A stretch of DNA of 52,691 bases. Source: Streptomyces barkulensis (lineage in GTDB: Bacteria; Actinomycetota; Actinomycetes; Streptomycetales; Streptomycetaceae). Under the pieces are notes generated by a model that was not told the origin of the DNA, did no database searches, and saw only the letters and a list, made by a program, of their open reading frames with translations. The stretch lies in the NCBI RefSeq assembly GCF_002843305.1, contig NZ_PGSG01000102.1, positions 1 through 52,691 on the forward strand. The letters run 5' to 3'. The position numbers were made by a program, and so were the translations under genes. Positions 1 through 7,806 of the stretch are shown here, piece by piece; the first letter of the stretch is position 1; the number at the start of each line of letters is the position of its first letter.

Positions 1-1321
1 CACGCCGGGTGGTCTCCAGCACCTCGGGGCCCTTGATGAGGATGCCGAGCTGGGCGCCGCGTCCGGTGCCGACCATCAGGGCGGTGGGGGTGGCCAGGCC
101 CAGGGCGCAGGGGCAGGCGATGATCAGGACGGCGACGGCCGCGGTGAAGGCCGCGGCCGGCCCTCCGCCGGTGCCGAGCCAGAAGCCCAGGGTGCCCAGC
201 GAGATCAGCAGCACCACCGGCACGAAGACGGCCGAGACCTGGTCGGCCAGCCGCTGCACCTCGGCCTTGCCGCTCTGGGCGTCCTCGACCAGCTTGGCCA
301 TCCGGGCGAGCTGGGTGTCGGAGCCGACACGGGTGGCCCGCACGACCAGCCGGCCGGAGGTGTTGACGGTCGCGCCGGTGACCGCGTCACCGGCCGAGAC
401 GTCCACCGGCACCGACTCGCCGGTCAGCATCGAGGCGTCCACGGCCGAGGAGCCCTCGACCACGGTGCCGTCGGTGGCGATCTTCTCGCCGGGGCGGACC
501 AGGAAGCGGTCCCCGACGGCCAGCTCGGCCACGGGGATGAGCTCCTCGCGTCCGTCGCGCAGGACGGTGACCTCCTTGGCGCCCAGCTCCAGCAGGGCAC
601 GCAGGGCGGCGCCGGCCTTGCGCTTGGAGCGGGCCTCGAAGTAGCGGCCGGCCAGGATGAAGGCGGTCACTCCGGCGGCGGCCTCCAGATAGATGTTGGC
701 GGCGCCGTCGGTCCGGGCGATGGTCAGTTCGAAGGGGTGGGTCATGCCGGGCGTTCCGGCGGTGCCGAAGAACAGTGCCCACAGGGACCAGAGGAAAGCG
801 GCCGAGGTGCCCACCGAGATCAGGGTGTCCATGGTGGCCGCGCCGTGCCGGGCGTTGGTGAAGGCCGCCTTGTGGAAGGGCCAGGCGGCGTAGGTGATCA
901 CCGGGGCGGCCAGGGTCAGCGACAGCCACTGCCAGTAGGTGAACTGCCAGGCCGGGACCATGGCCAGCGCGATGACGGGCACGGCCAGGATCACGGCGGT
1001 GGCCAGGCGCTGCCGCAGCGGCCGCAGCTCGTCCCCCTCCTCCGCGGCGGGGGCCGCCTCGCCGGAGCCCCCGCCGGCCGCCTCGCGCTCGGGGGCGGGG
1101 GGCGTGGCGGTGTAGCCGGTGGCCTCGACGGTGGCGATCAGGTCCTCCACGCCGACGCCCTCGCCGAAGGCGACCTTGGCCTTCTCGGTGGCGTAGTTGA
1201 CGGTGGCGCTCACACCGTCCATCCGGTTGAGCTTCTTCTCGATACGGGCGGCGCAGGAGGCGCAGGTCATGCCGCCGATGGCGAGTTCGACCTCAGCTGC
1301 TTCGCTGGCGGTGGTGGTCAT
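1..1321 (-). CDS. copA: Copper-translocating P1B-type ATPase, C-terminal part cut by window edge
   Basis: Copper efflux pump of the inner membrane. The visible N-terminal 440 residues carry a heavy-metal-associated domain with GGMTCASC near residue 20, then membrane helices, the actuator-domain TGES motif (MLTGESVPV) and the CPC metal-transport motif (IIACPCALG) in a transmembrane helix. The phosphorylation motif DKTG and the ATP-binding domain lie beyond base 1, so the gene is incomplete here and nothing can be said about its catalytic half. The ATG at 1321 follows a GAGGAG ribosome site. It reads in the same direction as the upstream copper chaperone gene, about 200 bp away, under the CsoR-type sites at 1825 and 1906. 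Cu(I) as substrate is inferred from CPC plus the CopZ neighbour. Confidence 0.95.
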   Translation of the reverse strand, partial: MTTTASEAAEVELAIGGMTCASCAARIEKKLNRMDGVSATVNYATEKAKVAFGEGVGVEDLIATVEATGYTATPPAPEREAAGGGSGEAAPAAEEGDELRPLRQRLATAVILAVPVIALAMVPAWQFTYWQWLSLTLAAPVITYAAWPFHKAAFTNARHGAATMDTLISVGTSAAFLWSLWALFFGTAGTPGMTHPFELTIARTDGAANIYLEAAAGVTAFILAGRYFEARSKRKAGAALRALLELGAKEVTVLRDGREELIPVAELAVGDRFLVRPGEKIATDGTVVEGSSAVDASMLTGESVPVDVSAGDAVTGATVNTSGRLVVRATRVGSDTQLARMAKLVEDAQSGKAEVQRLADQVSAVFVPVVLLISLGTLGFWLGTGGGPAAAFTAAVAVLIIACPCALGLATPTALMVGTGRGAQLGILIKGPEVLETTRR

Positions 1322-1517
1322 CACTGCTCCTCGGGCAGAAGTGACAGGTGCTGGGTGTGGTGCGGGTGCGCAAGAGAGGCCGGGCGGCTCGGCCGGGAGT
1401 TCGCGGCCGGTGATCTCACCGGCCGCGGTCGCGCTCCTCGTCCCCGCCGGACGGGAGGGACGGGTGCCGGGCCCGCCGGACAGGGGGCCCGGCACGGGGG
1501 CGCGTGGAGAGGACGGG

Positions 1518-1799
1518 TCAGGCGGCCCGGCCGGTGAGCTCGTATCCGGCCTCGTCGACGACCTCGGCGATCCGGGCGTCGTCGGGCGCGCCGGCGGTGG
1601 TGACGGTGACCCGGCCGGCCGCGACGTCGACCTCGACGTCCAGTACGCCGTCCAGTTCGCCGATGACCTTGGTGAGGGTGGCCTTGCAGTGGCCGCAGGT
1701 CATGCCGGCGACCGCGTAGACCGTGGCGGTGCCCTCGGCGGTGGCGGTCTGGGTGGCGGTGGTCGAGCAGCTTCCGTCAGGGGTGCAGCAGGACGACAT
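1518..1799 (-). CDS. copZ: Copper chaperone, heavy-metal-associated domain protein
   Basis: A 93-residue protein with one HMA domain: metal-binding motif GMTCGHC around residue 33, followed by the expected beta-alpha-beta pattern. The first residues add an unusual Cys-containing stretch (MSSCCTPDGSC), giving five cysteines in total, so the N-terminus may form a second thiol ligand set. Start chosen at ATG 1799 because GGAGGA lies just upstream; a longer in-frame start at 1856 would run through a regulatory palindrome and is unlikely. It is the first gene of a leftward copZ-copA pair and probably hands Cu(I) to the ATPase. Copper-responsive control is implied by two CsoR-type palindromes upstream. 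Confidence 0.9.
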   Translation of the reverse strand: MSSCCTPDGSCSTTATQTATAEGTATVYAVAGMTCGHCKATLTKVIGELDGVLDVEVDVAAGRVTVTTAGAPDDARIAEVVDEAGYELTGRAA

Positions 1800-1824
1800 G
1801 GTGTTCCTCCGGGAGATCTCGTTC

Positions 1825-1841
1825 ATACCCCAGGGGGGTAT
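1825..1841. promoter_or_regulatory. CsoR-type copper operator upstream of copZ
   Basis: ATACCCCAGGGGGGTAT, a G/C-tract palindrome with ATACCCC and GGGGTAT arms. This matches the operator shape known for actinobacterial CsoR copper repressors. It lies 26 bp upstream of the copZ start. No csoR gene is visible in the window, so the regulator must be encoded elsewhere. Confidence 0.75.
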
Positions 1842-1905
1842 CCCTGGTGTCGTCATGTATACCCCCCGCCCCTATGTTTGGCAAGTCCTCGCCATCTGCT
1901 TGCGC

Positions 1906-1922
1906 ATACCCCTCGGGGGTAT
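1906..1922. promoter_or_regulatory. CsoR-type copper operator upstream of the His-rich secreted protein
   Basis: ATACCCCTCGGGGGTAT, a second palindrome in the copZ/1980 divergent region, with a further half-site near 1856-1866 (TATACCCCCC). It is placed to control the rightward gene starting at 1980, so both directions of the divergent unit would respond to copper. Confidence 0.75.
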
Positions 1923-1979
1923 ATGCTTCCGTGTCGAGACCTGTTAGGGCAGGGCACGTCCAAGGAGGGTGAGAGCACC

Positions 1980-2963
1980 ATGAACACCGCGCTGAAGATC
2001 ACCGCGTTCACCGCCGCGCTCGCGGCCGCGTTCGGGGCCGCGTACGGCGTGGGGAACGCCGTGGACCCCGTCTCCGCCGAACCCGCCCCCGCGGCGCACG
2101 CCGGCCACGGGGCGGACACGGGACGCGAGGACGCCGCGCCGGGGCACGGGGGAGAGGAGGTCGGCCACGGGGAGGCGCAGGCGGGCGGCCTGCAGATCTC
2201 CGAGGGCGGCTACACCCTGGACCTGGACACCCCGCGTGTGAAGGCGGGCGAGGAGACGGAGCTGAGCTTCACCGTCCGGGACGAGGACGGGCGACCGCTC
2301 ACCTCCTACCGCACCGAGCACGGCAAGCAGCTCCATCTGATCCTCGCCTCGCGGGACCTGGCGGTCTACCGCCACCTGCACCCGAAGCGGGCGGCCGACG
2401 GATCCTGGAGCGTCCCGGTGGACCTCCCCGCCGCCGGCGACTACCGCGTCTTCGCCGACTTCGTCCCGGCCGCCGAGGGCGCGAAGCCCCTCACCCTGGG
2501 TGCCGACCTCGCCGCCGTCGGCGAGTACGAGCCGAAGAAGCTCCCCGATCCCTCCCGCACCGCCACCGTCGACGGCTACACCGTCACCCTCGACGGCACC
2601 CTGCGCCCCGGCGCGACCGGAACCCTCGACCTGAAGGTCGCCAAGGACGGCCGCCCCGTCACCGACCTCCAGCCCTATCTCGGCGCCTACGGCCATCTGG
2701 TCGCCCTGCGCGCCGGCGACCTCGCCTACCTCCACGTCCACCCGAACGGTGAGCCCGGCGACGGCGCCACCGAACCCGGTCCCACCGTCTCCTTCGCCAC
2801 CACCGCCCCCAGCGGCGGCTCCTACCGCCTCTTCCTGGACTTCAAGCACGACGGGAAGGTCCGCACCGCCGCCTTCACCGTCGCCGCCGACGGCACGGCG
2901 AAGACCGCAGAGGAGAAGGGCGGCAAGGACGCGGGCCACGACGACGGCGCACACCAGCACTGA
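1980..2963 (+). CDS. Secreted or membrane-anchored His-rich protein, probable copper-handling
   Basis: 327 residues starting with a signal-peptide-like segment (positive start then an Ala-rich hydrophobic run, residues 1-25) and no lipobox. A His-rich linker follows (HAGHGADT, GHGGEEVGHGE, residues about 40-65). Two similar beta-rich halves come next, each with a GKQLHLI/GHLVAL strand and a conserved His motif (YRHLHP and YLHVHP). The C-terminus is again His-rich (GHDDGAHQH). I infer periplasm-equivalent metal binding or copper sequestration; I do not recognise a named family. ATG 1980 has AAGGAGGGTG upstream and lies just after the CsoR-type box, so the much longer in-frame extension towards 1197 is rejected. 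It is divergent from copZ-copA. Confidence 0.8.
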   Translation: MNTALKITAFTAALAAAFGAAYGVGNAVDPVSAEPAPAAHAGHGADTGREDAAPGHGGEEVGHGEAQAGGLQISEGGYTLDLDTPRVKAGEETELSFTVRDEDGRPLTSYRTEHGKQLHLILASRDLAVYRHLHPKRAADGSWSVPVDLPAAGDYRVFADFVPAAEGAKPLTLGADLAAVGEYEPKKLPDPSRTATVDGYTVTLDGTLRPGATGTLDLKVAKDGRPVTDLQPYLGAYGHLVALRAGDLAYLHVHPNGEPGDGATEPGPTVSFATTAPSGGSYRLFLDFKHDGKVRTAAFTVAADGTAKTAEEKGGKDAGHDDGAHQH

Positions 2964-3035
2964 ACCGGTGCCGCCGGCCGCGGGCGGCCGCTCACCGGGT
3001 GGCGGCGGGCTCATCGTTGCGGCACCGGGTCCGCC

Positions 3036-3061
3036 GCCCGGCGGATCCGCCCGGCGGATCC
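3036..3061. repeat. 13-bp tandem repeat in a 336-bp non-coding gap
   Basis: GCCCGGCGGATCC occurs twice in tandem, followed by two copies of GGCTCCACC. The rest of the gap 2964-3299 shows no convincing gene. Because the unit contains GGCGGATCC next to GGATCCGCC-like sequence it can fold, and may help end transcription of the upstream gene. Confidence 0.5.
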
Positions 3062-3299
3062 GGCCGGCTCCACCGGCTCCACCGGCTTCCGGGGCGAGTG
3101 CTCCACGCGGCCGAGGAACCCCGATTCCGCCGATCGGGTGCCGGAGACCTCGGCGCCCGGTTCGAAGGCCCTCGCACACCCCACGGTGAACACGTGAGGT
3201 GACCGGATGAATGCGGTAAGTTCCGGTTTCCGTATGCCCGGGCCGCTCCGGCACCGCGCCTCCCGGACCCCGGCCGAGCGATCACCCCACGGAGGAAGC

Positions 3300-3737
3300 G
3301 TGACCCCTGCTGCCCGCATCCACCTGCCGCGGTGGCGCCCGCACCGCGCGAGGTGGCTGTGGGGCCTCCTGCTGGGCGCCCTTGCGCTGATGGCTTTCGA
3401 CTGCCCGGCCCCCGTCCACTTCGCCGGTCATCAGTCCGGTACGCCGCAGGGAGGCGTGACGGGGTATCACACCCGGAACGGCGAGGTGGCCCGGGACGTG
3501 CCGGCCACGCCCCGGCACGCCCACTCCGGCGCCGGCTGCGCCGACCTCCTGCGCCCCCGGGCGGGCGCGCCGCTCCCGCAGCCCCCCGTCCACGCGCCGC
3601 CGCCCGCCCTGCCCTTCGACGCAGAGCCCGTGACCGCGCAGGCCGTCCGGCCTTTGGCGGCGCGGGGGAGACGGGCCATAACCGCCGGGCCGACGGGCCG
3701 GCAGACGCTCACAGCCGTCTGCAGATGGCGGATCTAG
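3300..3737 (+). CDS. Small unknown protein with one membrane or signal segment
   Basis: 145 residues from GTG 3300, preceded by GGAGGAAGC. Residues 18-38 form one hydrophobic segment after an Arg-rich start (signal peptide or anchor; WLWGLLLGALALMAF), then a Pro/Ala/His-rich low-complexity region. I do not recognise the family. It lies 133 bp upstream of the cysteine-synthase-like gene in the same direction. Biased composition and lack of a domain make its reality less sure than its neighbours; the ribosome site and signal-like start argue for it. Confidence 0.5.
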   Translation: MTPAARIHLPRWRPHRARWLWGLLLGALALMAFDCPAPVHFAGHQSGTPQGGVTGYHTRNGEVARDVPATPRHAHSGAGCADLLRPRAGAPLPQPPVHAPPPALPFDAEPVTAQAVRPLAARGRRAITAGPTGRQTLTAVCRWRI

Positions 3738-3870
3738 ACCGCTTCGGTGCGGCCGGTGTGCACCGGCCGCCGCACGGCGCGCACGGACGCGGGACCTCCT
3801 CCGTTCCCGCGCACCGCCGCGGTGCGAGATCGAACCTCCGTGTTCAGACCCACCGATCGGAAGCGATCCC

Positions 3871-5070
3871 ATGCACTCCACGACCATCACGGTCCCCACC
3901 CCCGCCGGGCGGCCGCGGACCGGCACGGCCTTCCCGGGCCTCGGCCGGACCGCCGACCGCATGTCCGGACTGGTCGGCAACACGCCTCTGCTGTACGTCT
4001 CCGAGCCGCTCGCCCCGGCCGGGCGCGGTTTCTGGGCCAAGCTCGAGGGCTTCAACCCCGGCGGCATCAAGGACCGCCCGGCTCTGCACATGGTCGAGCG
4101 GGCGCGCACCCGCGGCGATCTGCGTCCCGGCGGAACGGTCATCGAGTCCACCAGCGGCACCCTCGGCCTGGGGCTGGCACTGGCCGGAATGGTCCACGGC
4201 CATCCGGTCACCCTGGTCACCGACCCCGGACTGGAACCGTCCATGGCGCGACTGCTGACCGCCCACGGCGCCCGGATCGAGGTCGTCCCCGAACCGCACC
4301 CGACCGGCGGCTGGCAGCAGGCCCGCCGCGACCGGGTGGCCCGGCTGCTGGCGCGCCACCCGGGCTCCTGGAGCCCGGACCAGTACAACAACCCGGACAA
4401 CGTCGCCGCCTACACGCCGCTCGCCCTGGAACTGGCGTCCCAGCTGGGCCACATCGACATCCTGGTGTGCAGCGTGGGCACCGGCGGCCACTCCGCGGGC
4501 ATCTCCCGGACTCTGCGCCGGCTCTACCCGCAACTGCGGATGGTCGGCGTGGACACCGTCGGCTCCACCATCTTCGGCCAGCCGGCCCGCAACCGGATCA
4601 TGCGGGGCCTGGGGTCGAGCATCCACCCCCGCAACGTCGCCTACGACCACTTCGCCGAGGTCCACTGGGTCGCCCCGGCCGAGGCGGTCTGGACCTGCCG
4701 GCGGCTGGCCGCCTCCCACTACGCGACCGGGGGATGGAGCGTGGGGGCGGTGGCCCTGGTCGCGGGCTGGCTGGCCCGCAGCCGGCCCGAGGGAACCCGC
4801 ATCGCGGCGGTCTTCCCCGACGGGCCGCAGCGGTATCTCGGGACCGTCTACGACGACGACTACTGCACCGCCCACGGCCTGCTGGGCGTCAGGCCCGCGG
4901 AGGAGCCCGACGAGATCGCCCACCCCCGGGTCCGCGAAGTGGGCCGCTGGACCAGGTGCACCACCGTCGTCGACCCCATGACGGCCCCGACCGCACAGGC
5001 GGCACAGGCGGCCCCGACCGCACAGGCGGCACAGGCGGCACAGGGCCACGGTGGCGGGGGCCAGCGATGA
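3871..5070 (+). CDS. PLP-dependent cysteine synthase-family enzyme
   Basis: 399-residue fold-type II PLP enzyme. The Schiff-base lysine lies in NPGGIKDRPA (about residue 67), the substrate-binding loop is ESTSGTLGLG (about 92) and the phosphate-binding loop is SVGTGGHSAG (about 205). It is longer than ordinary CysK (about 310), with an extra C-terminal tail of Ala/Gln repeats coded by a 27-bp unit present twice at 4984-5037. The substrate is not evident: cysteine synthase, cystathionine synthase and 2,3-diaminopropionate synthases of metallophore pathways all share this fold. Its stop overlaps the start of the next gene (ATGA), so it is translationally coupled to an exporter. This fits making and exporting a small amino-acid product. 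Confidence 0.85.
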   Translation: MHSTTITVPTPAGRPRTGTAFPGLGRTADRMSGLVGNTPLLYVSEPLAPAGRGFWAKLEGFNPGGIKDRPALHMVERARTRGDLRPGGTVIESTSGTLGLGLALAGMVHGHPVTLVTDPGLEPSMARLLTAHGARIEVVPEPHPTGGWQQARRDRVARLLARHPGSWSPDQYNNPDNVAAYTPLALELASQLGHIDILVCSVGTGGHSAGISRTLRRLYPQLRMVGVDTVGSTIFGQPARNRIMRGLGSSIHPRNVAYDHFAEVHWVAPAEAVWTCRRLAASHYATGGWSVGAVALVAGWLARSRPEGTRIAAVFPDGPQRYLGTVYDDDYCTAHGLLGVRPAEEPDEIAHPRVREVGRWTRCTTVVDPMTAPTAQAAQAAPTAQAAQAAQGHGGGGQR

Positions 5071-6356
5071 ACAACCTCCTGGCCCGGACCCGCACCTTCG
5101 ACCGCGGCGTACGGCTGCTGATGGTCAACCAGTTCACCATCAACCTCGGCTTCTACATGCTCATGCCCTACCTGGCCCAGCACCTGTCCGGAACCCTCGG
5201 GCTGGCCGCCTGGGCCGTCGGCCTGGTCCTGGGGGTACGCAACTTCAGCCAGCAGGGCATGTTCTTCTTCGGCGGCACCCTGGCCGACCGGCTCGGCCAC
5301 AAGCCGATGATCATCGCCGGCCTGGTGCTGAGGATCGCCGCCTTCGCCGTACTGGGGCTGGTCGACTCCCTGCCCGCCCTGCTGGCCGCGTCGGCGGCCG
5401 TCGGCCTGGCCGGCGCCCTGTTCAACCCGGCGTCCCGGGCCTACCTGGCCCATGACGCCGGTGAGCGGCGCGTCGAGGCGTTCGCCCTGTTCAACGTCTA
5501 CTACCAGGCCGGAATCCTGTTCGGTCCCCTGGTGGGCGTGGCCCTCACCGGGGTGAGCTTCCGCCTGACCTGCCTGGTGGCAGCCGGTGTGTTCGCCGTG
5601 CTGTCGGCCGTGCAGATCGTCGCGCTGCCCGCCCGTACCGCCCGGCACGGCGGCGGGCAACCGGTGGCCGGGGTGCTGTCCCAGTGGCGCACGGTGCTGG
5701 CCAACCGGCCGTTCCTGCTGTTCTCCGCAGCGATGATCGGTTCCTACGCGCTGTCCTTCCAGGTCTATCTGGCACTGCCGCTGGAGGTGCGCCGGGTGGC
5801 CGGGGACGAGCGGGTCGGCACCATCGGAGTCGGGTTGCTGTTCGCCGCCTCGGGTCTGGCCACCATCGCCGGGCAGACCCGGCTGACCGCCTGGTGCGGG
5901 AAGCGACTCGGGGCCGGGCGGTCCATCGTGGCCGGACTGGCCTGTCTGGGAGCCGCCTTCCTGCCGCCGGCGGCCGCCACCGCGATCACGGCGCCCGCCG
6001 ACGGGCCTGCCCGCTGGCTCCTGGCCGTCCTGCCACCGCTGATGTCGGCCCTGCTGCTGGCCCTGGGGACGATGCTGGCCTATCCGTTCGAGATGGACAC
6101 CGTCGTGGCCCTGGCGGGCGACCGGTACGTGGCCACCCACTACGGCCTGTACAACACCATCTGCGGGATCGGCATCGCCGTGGGCAACCTGCTCACCGGC
6201 GCGGCCCTGGACACCGCGCGTGCCGCCGGTGCGCCGGCTCTGCCGTGGGCCGTCCTCGGCGCCGTCGGCGGAGGCTGCGCACTGGCCGTGCTCCGCCTGC
6301 ACCGCACGGGCCGTCTGGCTCCGGAGGCCGTGCGGGCGCAGCCCGTCACGGCCTGA
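5067..6356 (+). CDS. MFS transporter coupled to the cysteine synthase-like gene
   Basis: 429 residues with about 12 hydrophobic segments. The MFS motif A (GGTLADRLGHK) follows helix 2 near residue 70. ATG 5067 overlaps the preceding stop by four bases. It resembles the drug/amino-acid exporter (DHA1/MdtH-like) branch rather than sugar importers. With the enzyme upstream it probably exports the product of that enzyme; that is inference from coupling only. A strong palindromic terminator follows at 6374. Confidence 0.88.
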   Translation: MNNLLARTRTFDRGVRLLMVNQFTINLGFYMLMPYLAQHLSGTLGLAAWAVGLVLGVRNFSQQGMFFFGGTLADRLGHKPMIIAGLVLRIAAFAVLGLVDSLPALLAASAAVGLAGALFNPASRAYLAHDAGERRVEAFALFNVYYQAGILFGPLVGVALTGVSFRLTCLVAAGVFAVLSAVQIVALPARTARHGGGQPVAGVLSQWRTVLANRPFLLFSAAMIGSYALSFQVYLALPLEVRRVAGDERVGTIGVGLLFAASGLATIAGQTRLTAWCGKRLGAGRSIVAGLACLGAAFLPPAAATAITAPADGPARWLLAVLPPLMSALLLALGTMLAYPFEMDTVVALAGDRYVATHYGLYNTICGIGIAVGNLLTGAALDTARAAGAPALPWAVLGAVGGGCALAVLRLHRTGRLAPEAVRAQPVTA

Positions 6357-6373
6357 GCGGTCGCGCCCCACCT

Positions 6374-6411
6374 GCCCGGGGGCGGGCACCGGCCGGTGCC
6401 CGCCCCCGGGC
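6374..6411 (+). terminator. Perfect 19-bp stem terminator after the MFS gene
   Basis: A 38-bp perfect palindrome (arms GCCCGGGGGCGGGCACCGG and its complement, no loop spacer) 18 bp past the MFS stop, followed by CTTA. This is a typical streptomycete GC-rich terminator and ends the enzyme-exporter operon. Confidence 0.75.
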
Positions 6412-6439
6412 TTACAGGCGTGCGGCACGGTCGATTCCC

Positions 6440-6735
6440 CCGCCGTGTCGTGCCGCTTCCGGCCGGCTGGTTCCTGCCCCGGTGTGGCGCGCCCGGCGCC
6501 GTCATCCGGACCTGCTCGCGGTGGTCGGCCGCCCGTCCTCCGAGTACGACGCGGTGATCGCCGAGCACGACACCCCGGCCGTCCACCGCCTGCCCGGGCG
6601 GTCCCGCCGGGTGGCCGTCACCCGAGGGGCGATCAGGGCGCTCTCCCGGGAACAGCTCCAGGCCGTACTGCCGTACTCGCGCACGGGCGCGCCCACATCG
6701 CCGGGCGGTACCGGTCCTGGGCCGACCGGGTGCGG
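6440..6735 (+). pseudogene. Decayed M56-family (BlaR1-like) metallopeptidase fragment
   Basis: Translation gives a stretch of the M56 peptidase domain: RRRHPDLLAVVGRPSS, then LPGRSRRVAVTRGAIRALS and LQAVL. The frame then breaks, and the continuation LAHGRAHIAGRYR appears one frame over. The break coincides with an exact 8-bp tandem duplication (GCCGTACT at 6662-6669 and 6670-6677); removing one copy restores the frame. The expected zinc motif HExxH (usually HERAH) reads HGRAH, so the catalytic Glu is also lost. N-terminal helices and the C-terminus are missing. Confidence 0.7.
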
Positions 6736-6848
6736 CGGCCGGGACCATCGGCCCCTGCGCCGCGGTCGGCGCGGAGGCATCCTGGCAGTAGGCGGAACGC
6801 CGGAACGGACGCGACGACCGCGTCGGCCGGCCCGGGAGGTGACGGACG

Positions 6849-7133
6849 ATGATGTTCTGGAACGGCCACGGCGTCAGCGGCTGGGAGTGGTTCGCGATGT
6901 CGGCCGGCATGATCCTGTTCTGGGTGCTGGTCATCACCGCGGCGGTCCTGCTCTTCCGCGCCCTTGACCGCCCCCGGCAGAGCCCCCGCGCACCCCAGGG
7001 GCCCGGCACGCCCGGGGGGTCCTCCGCCGAGCGGCTTCTGGCCGAGAGGTTCGCCCGCGGCGAGATCGACGAGGAGGAGTACCGAGGCCGTCTGGCCGTC
7101 CTGCACTCCTCCGGCCCACCCGCCAAATCCTGA
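6849..7133 (+). CDS. Small membrane protein with C-terminal SHOCT domain
   Basis: 94 residues: one transmembrane helix (about 15-38) and a short C-terminal SHOCT motif (LLAERFARGEIDEEEYRGRL, residues 63-82), the usual layout of these bacterial oligomerisation-domain proteins. GGGAGG lies 9 bases before ATG 6849; a second ATG follows at 6852. Function unknown. It stands alone between the M56 remnant and a strong terminator. Confidence 0.8.
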   Translation: MMFWNGHGVSGWEWFAMSAGMILFWVLVITAAVLLFRALDRPRQSPRAPQGPGTPGGSSAERLLAERFARGEIDEEEYRGRLAVLHSSGPPAKS

Positions 7134-7160
7134 CCGGGGCGGTGACCCGCTCTCCGGATT

Positions 7161-7203
7161 CCGGCCCGGCCGGCGGCGGTTCTCCCGCCGCCGGCCGGGC
7201 CGG
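7161..7203 (+). terminator. Long GC hairpin after the SHOCT gene
   Basis: Arms of 19 bp (CCGGCCCGGCCGGCGGCGG and its complement) around a 5-base loop, starting 28 bp after the stop. The rest of 7204-7455 holds no gene I can support and should contain the promoter of the nuo-like operon. Confidence 0.7.
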
Positions 7204-7455
7204 CTCAGCGGGACGCGGAGGCCGGACGGGCGGTCGAGGGCCCGTCGTGGCAAGGGATCGCGCGGCCGGCCGCCGACCGCGCCCGGACCTCCGGGCGGCA
7301 CCGCCCGCACCGCCGGCTCCCCTACCGCCGCCGGCCACCGGCCGTGCGGGAGCGGTCGCCGTACGGAATGAATCACTCCTCGCGGGGTACCGGCGTGCAA
7401 GCGCCCCGTGCGAGCCGGGGCGGACGACTCCGGACGGACGTTGGGCGAGGAGAAC

Positions 7456-7806
7456 ATGCGCGAGTTCCTGGACCTGGGGGCGATGCTGCTGCTCGCGGCC
7501 GGTGCGGTCGCCGCACTGCGCCTGCTCCACCGGCTGACGGCCGTCCGGGGGGAGCCGCTGCTCGCCGCGCCCTTCCTCTCCGGGAACACTCCCGGCGAGC
7601 ACGCGCTGTCGCGTTTCCACGCCCGCTGGTACGCGCTGACGCTGCTGTTCCTCGCCTTCGACGTCGAGATGCTCTTCATGTATCCCTGGGCGGTCGTCGT
7701 CGCCGAGGTCGGGATGGCGGCGGTGGTGGAGATGTTCGTCTTCCTCGGCCTGCTGATGTGCGGCGTGGTGTACGCCTGGCGCGAGGGGGCCCTGCGATGG
7801 GCCTGA
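7456..7806 (+). CDS. nuoA: NADH-quinone oxidoreductase subunit A paralogue
   Basis: 116 residues, three membrane helices. The NuoA hallmark FDVEMLFMYPWA is intact near residue 66, including the acidic residues, and FHARWY sits before it. ATG 7456 has GAGGAG 4 bases upstream; an in-frame start at 7408 lacks this. First gene of a seven-subunit membrane-arm operon; its stop lies inside the next gene (10-bp overlap). In complex I this subunit sits at the junction between the Q-module and the membrane arm, yet the usual Q-module genes do not follow here. Confidence 0.93.
   Translation: MREFLDLGAMLLLAAGAVAALRLLHRLTAVRGEPLLAAPFLSGNTPGEHALSRFHARWYALTLLFLAFDVEMLFMYPWAVVVAEVGMAAVVEMFVFLGLLMCGVVYAWREGALRWA

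Noticed and set aside
1197..1979. A long N-terminal extension of the His-rich secreted protein.
   Set aside because: It would cross copZ on the other strand and the CsoR boxes, and it would bury the signal peptide that starts at 1980.
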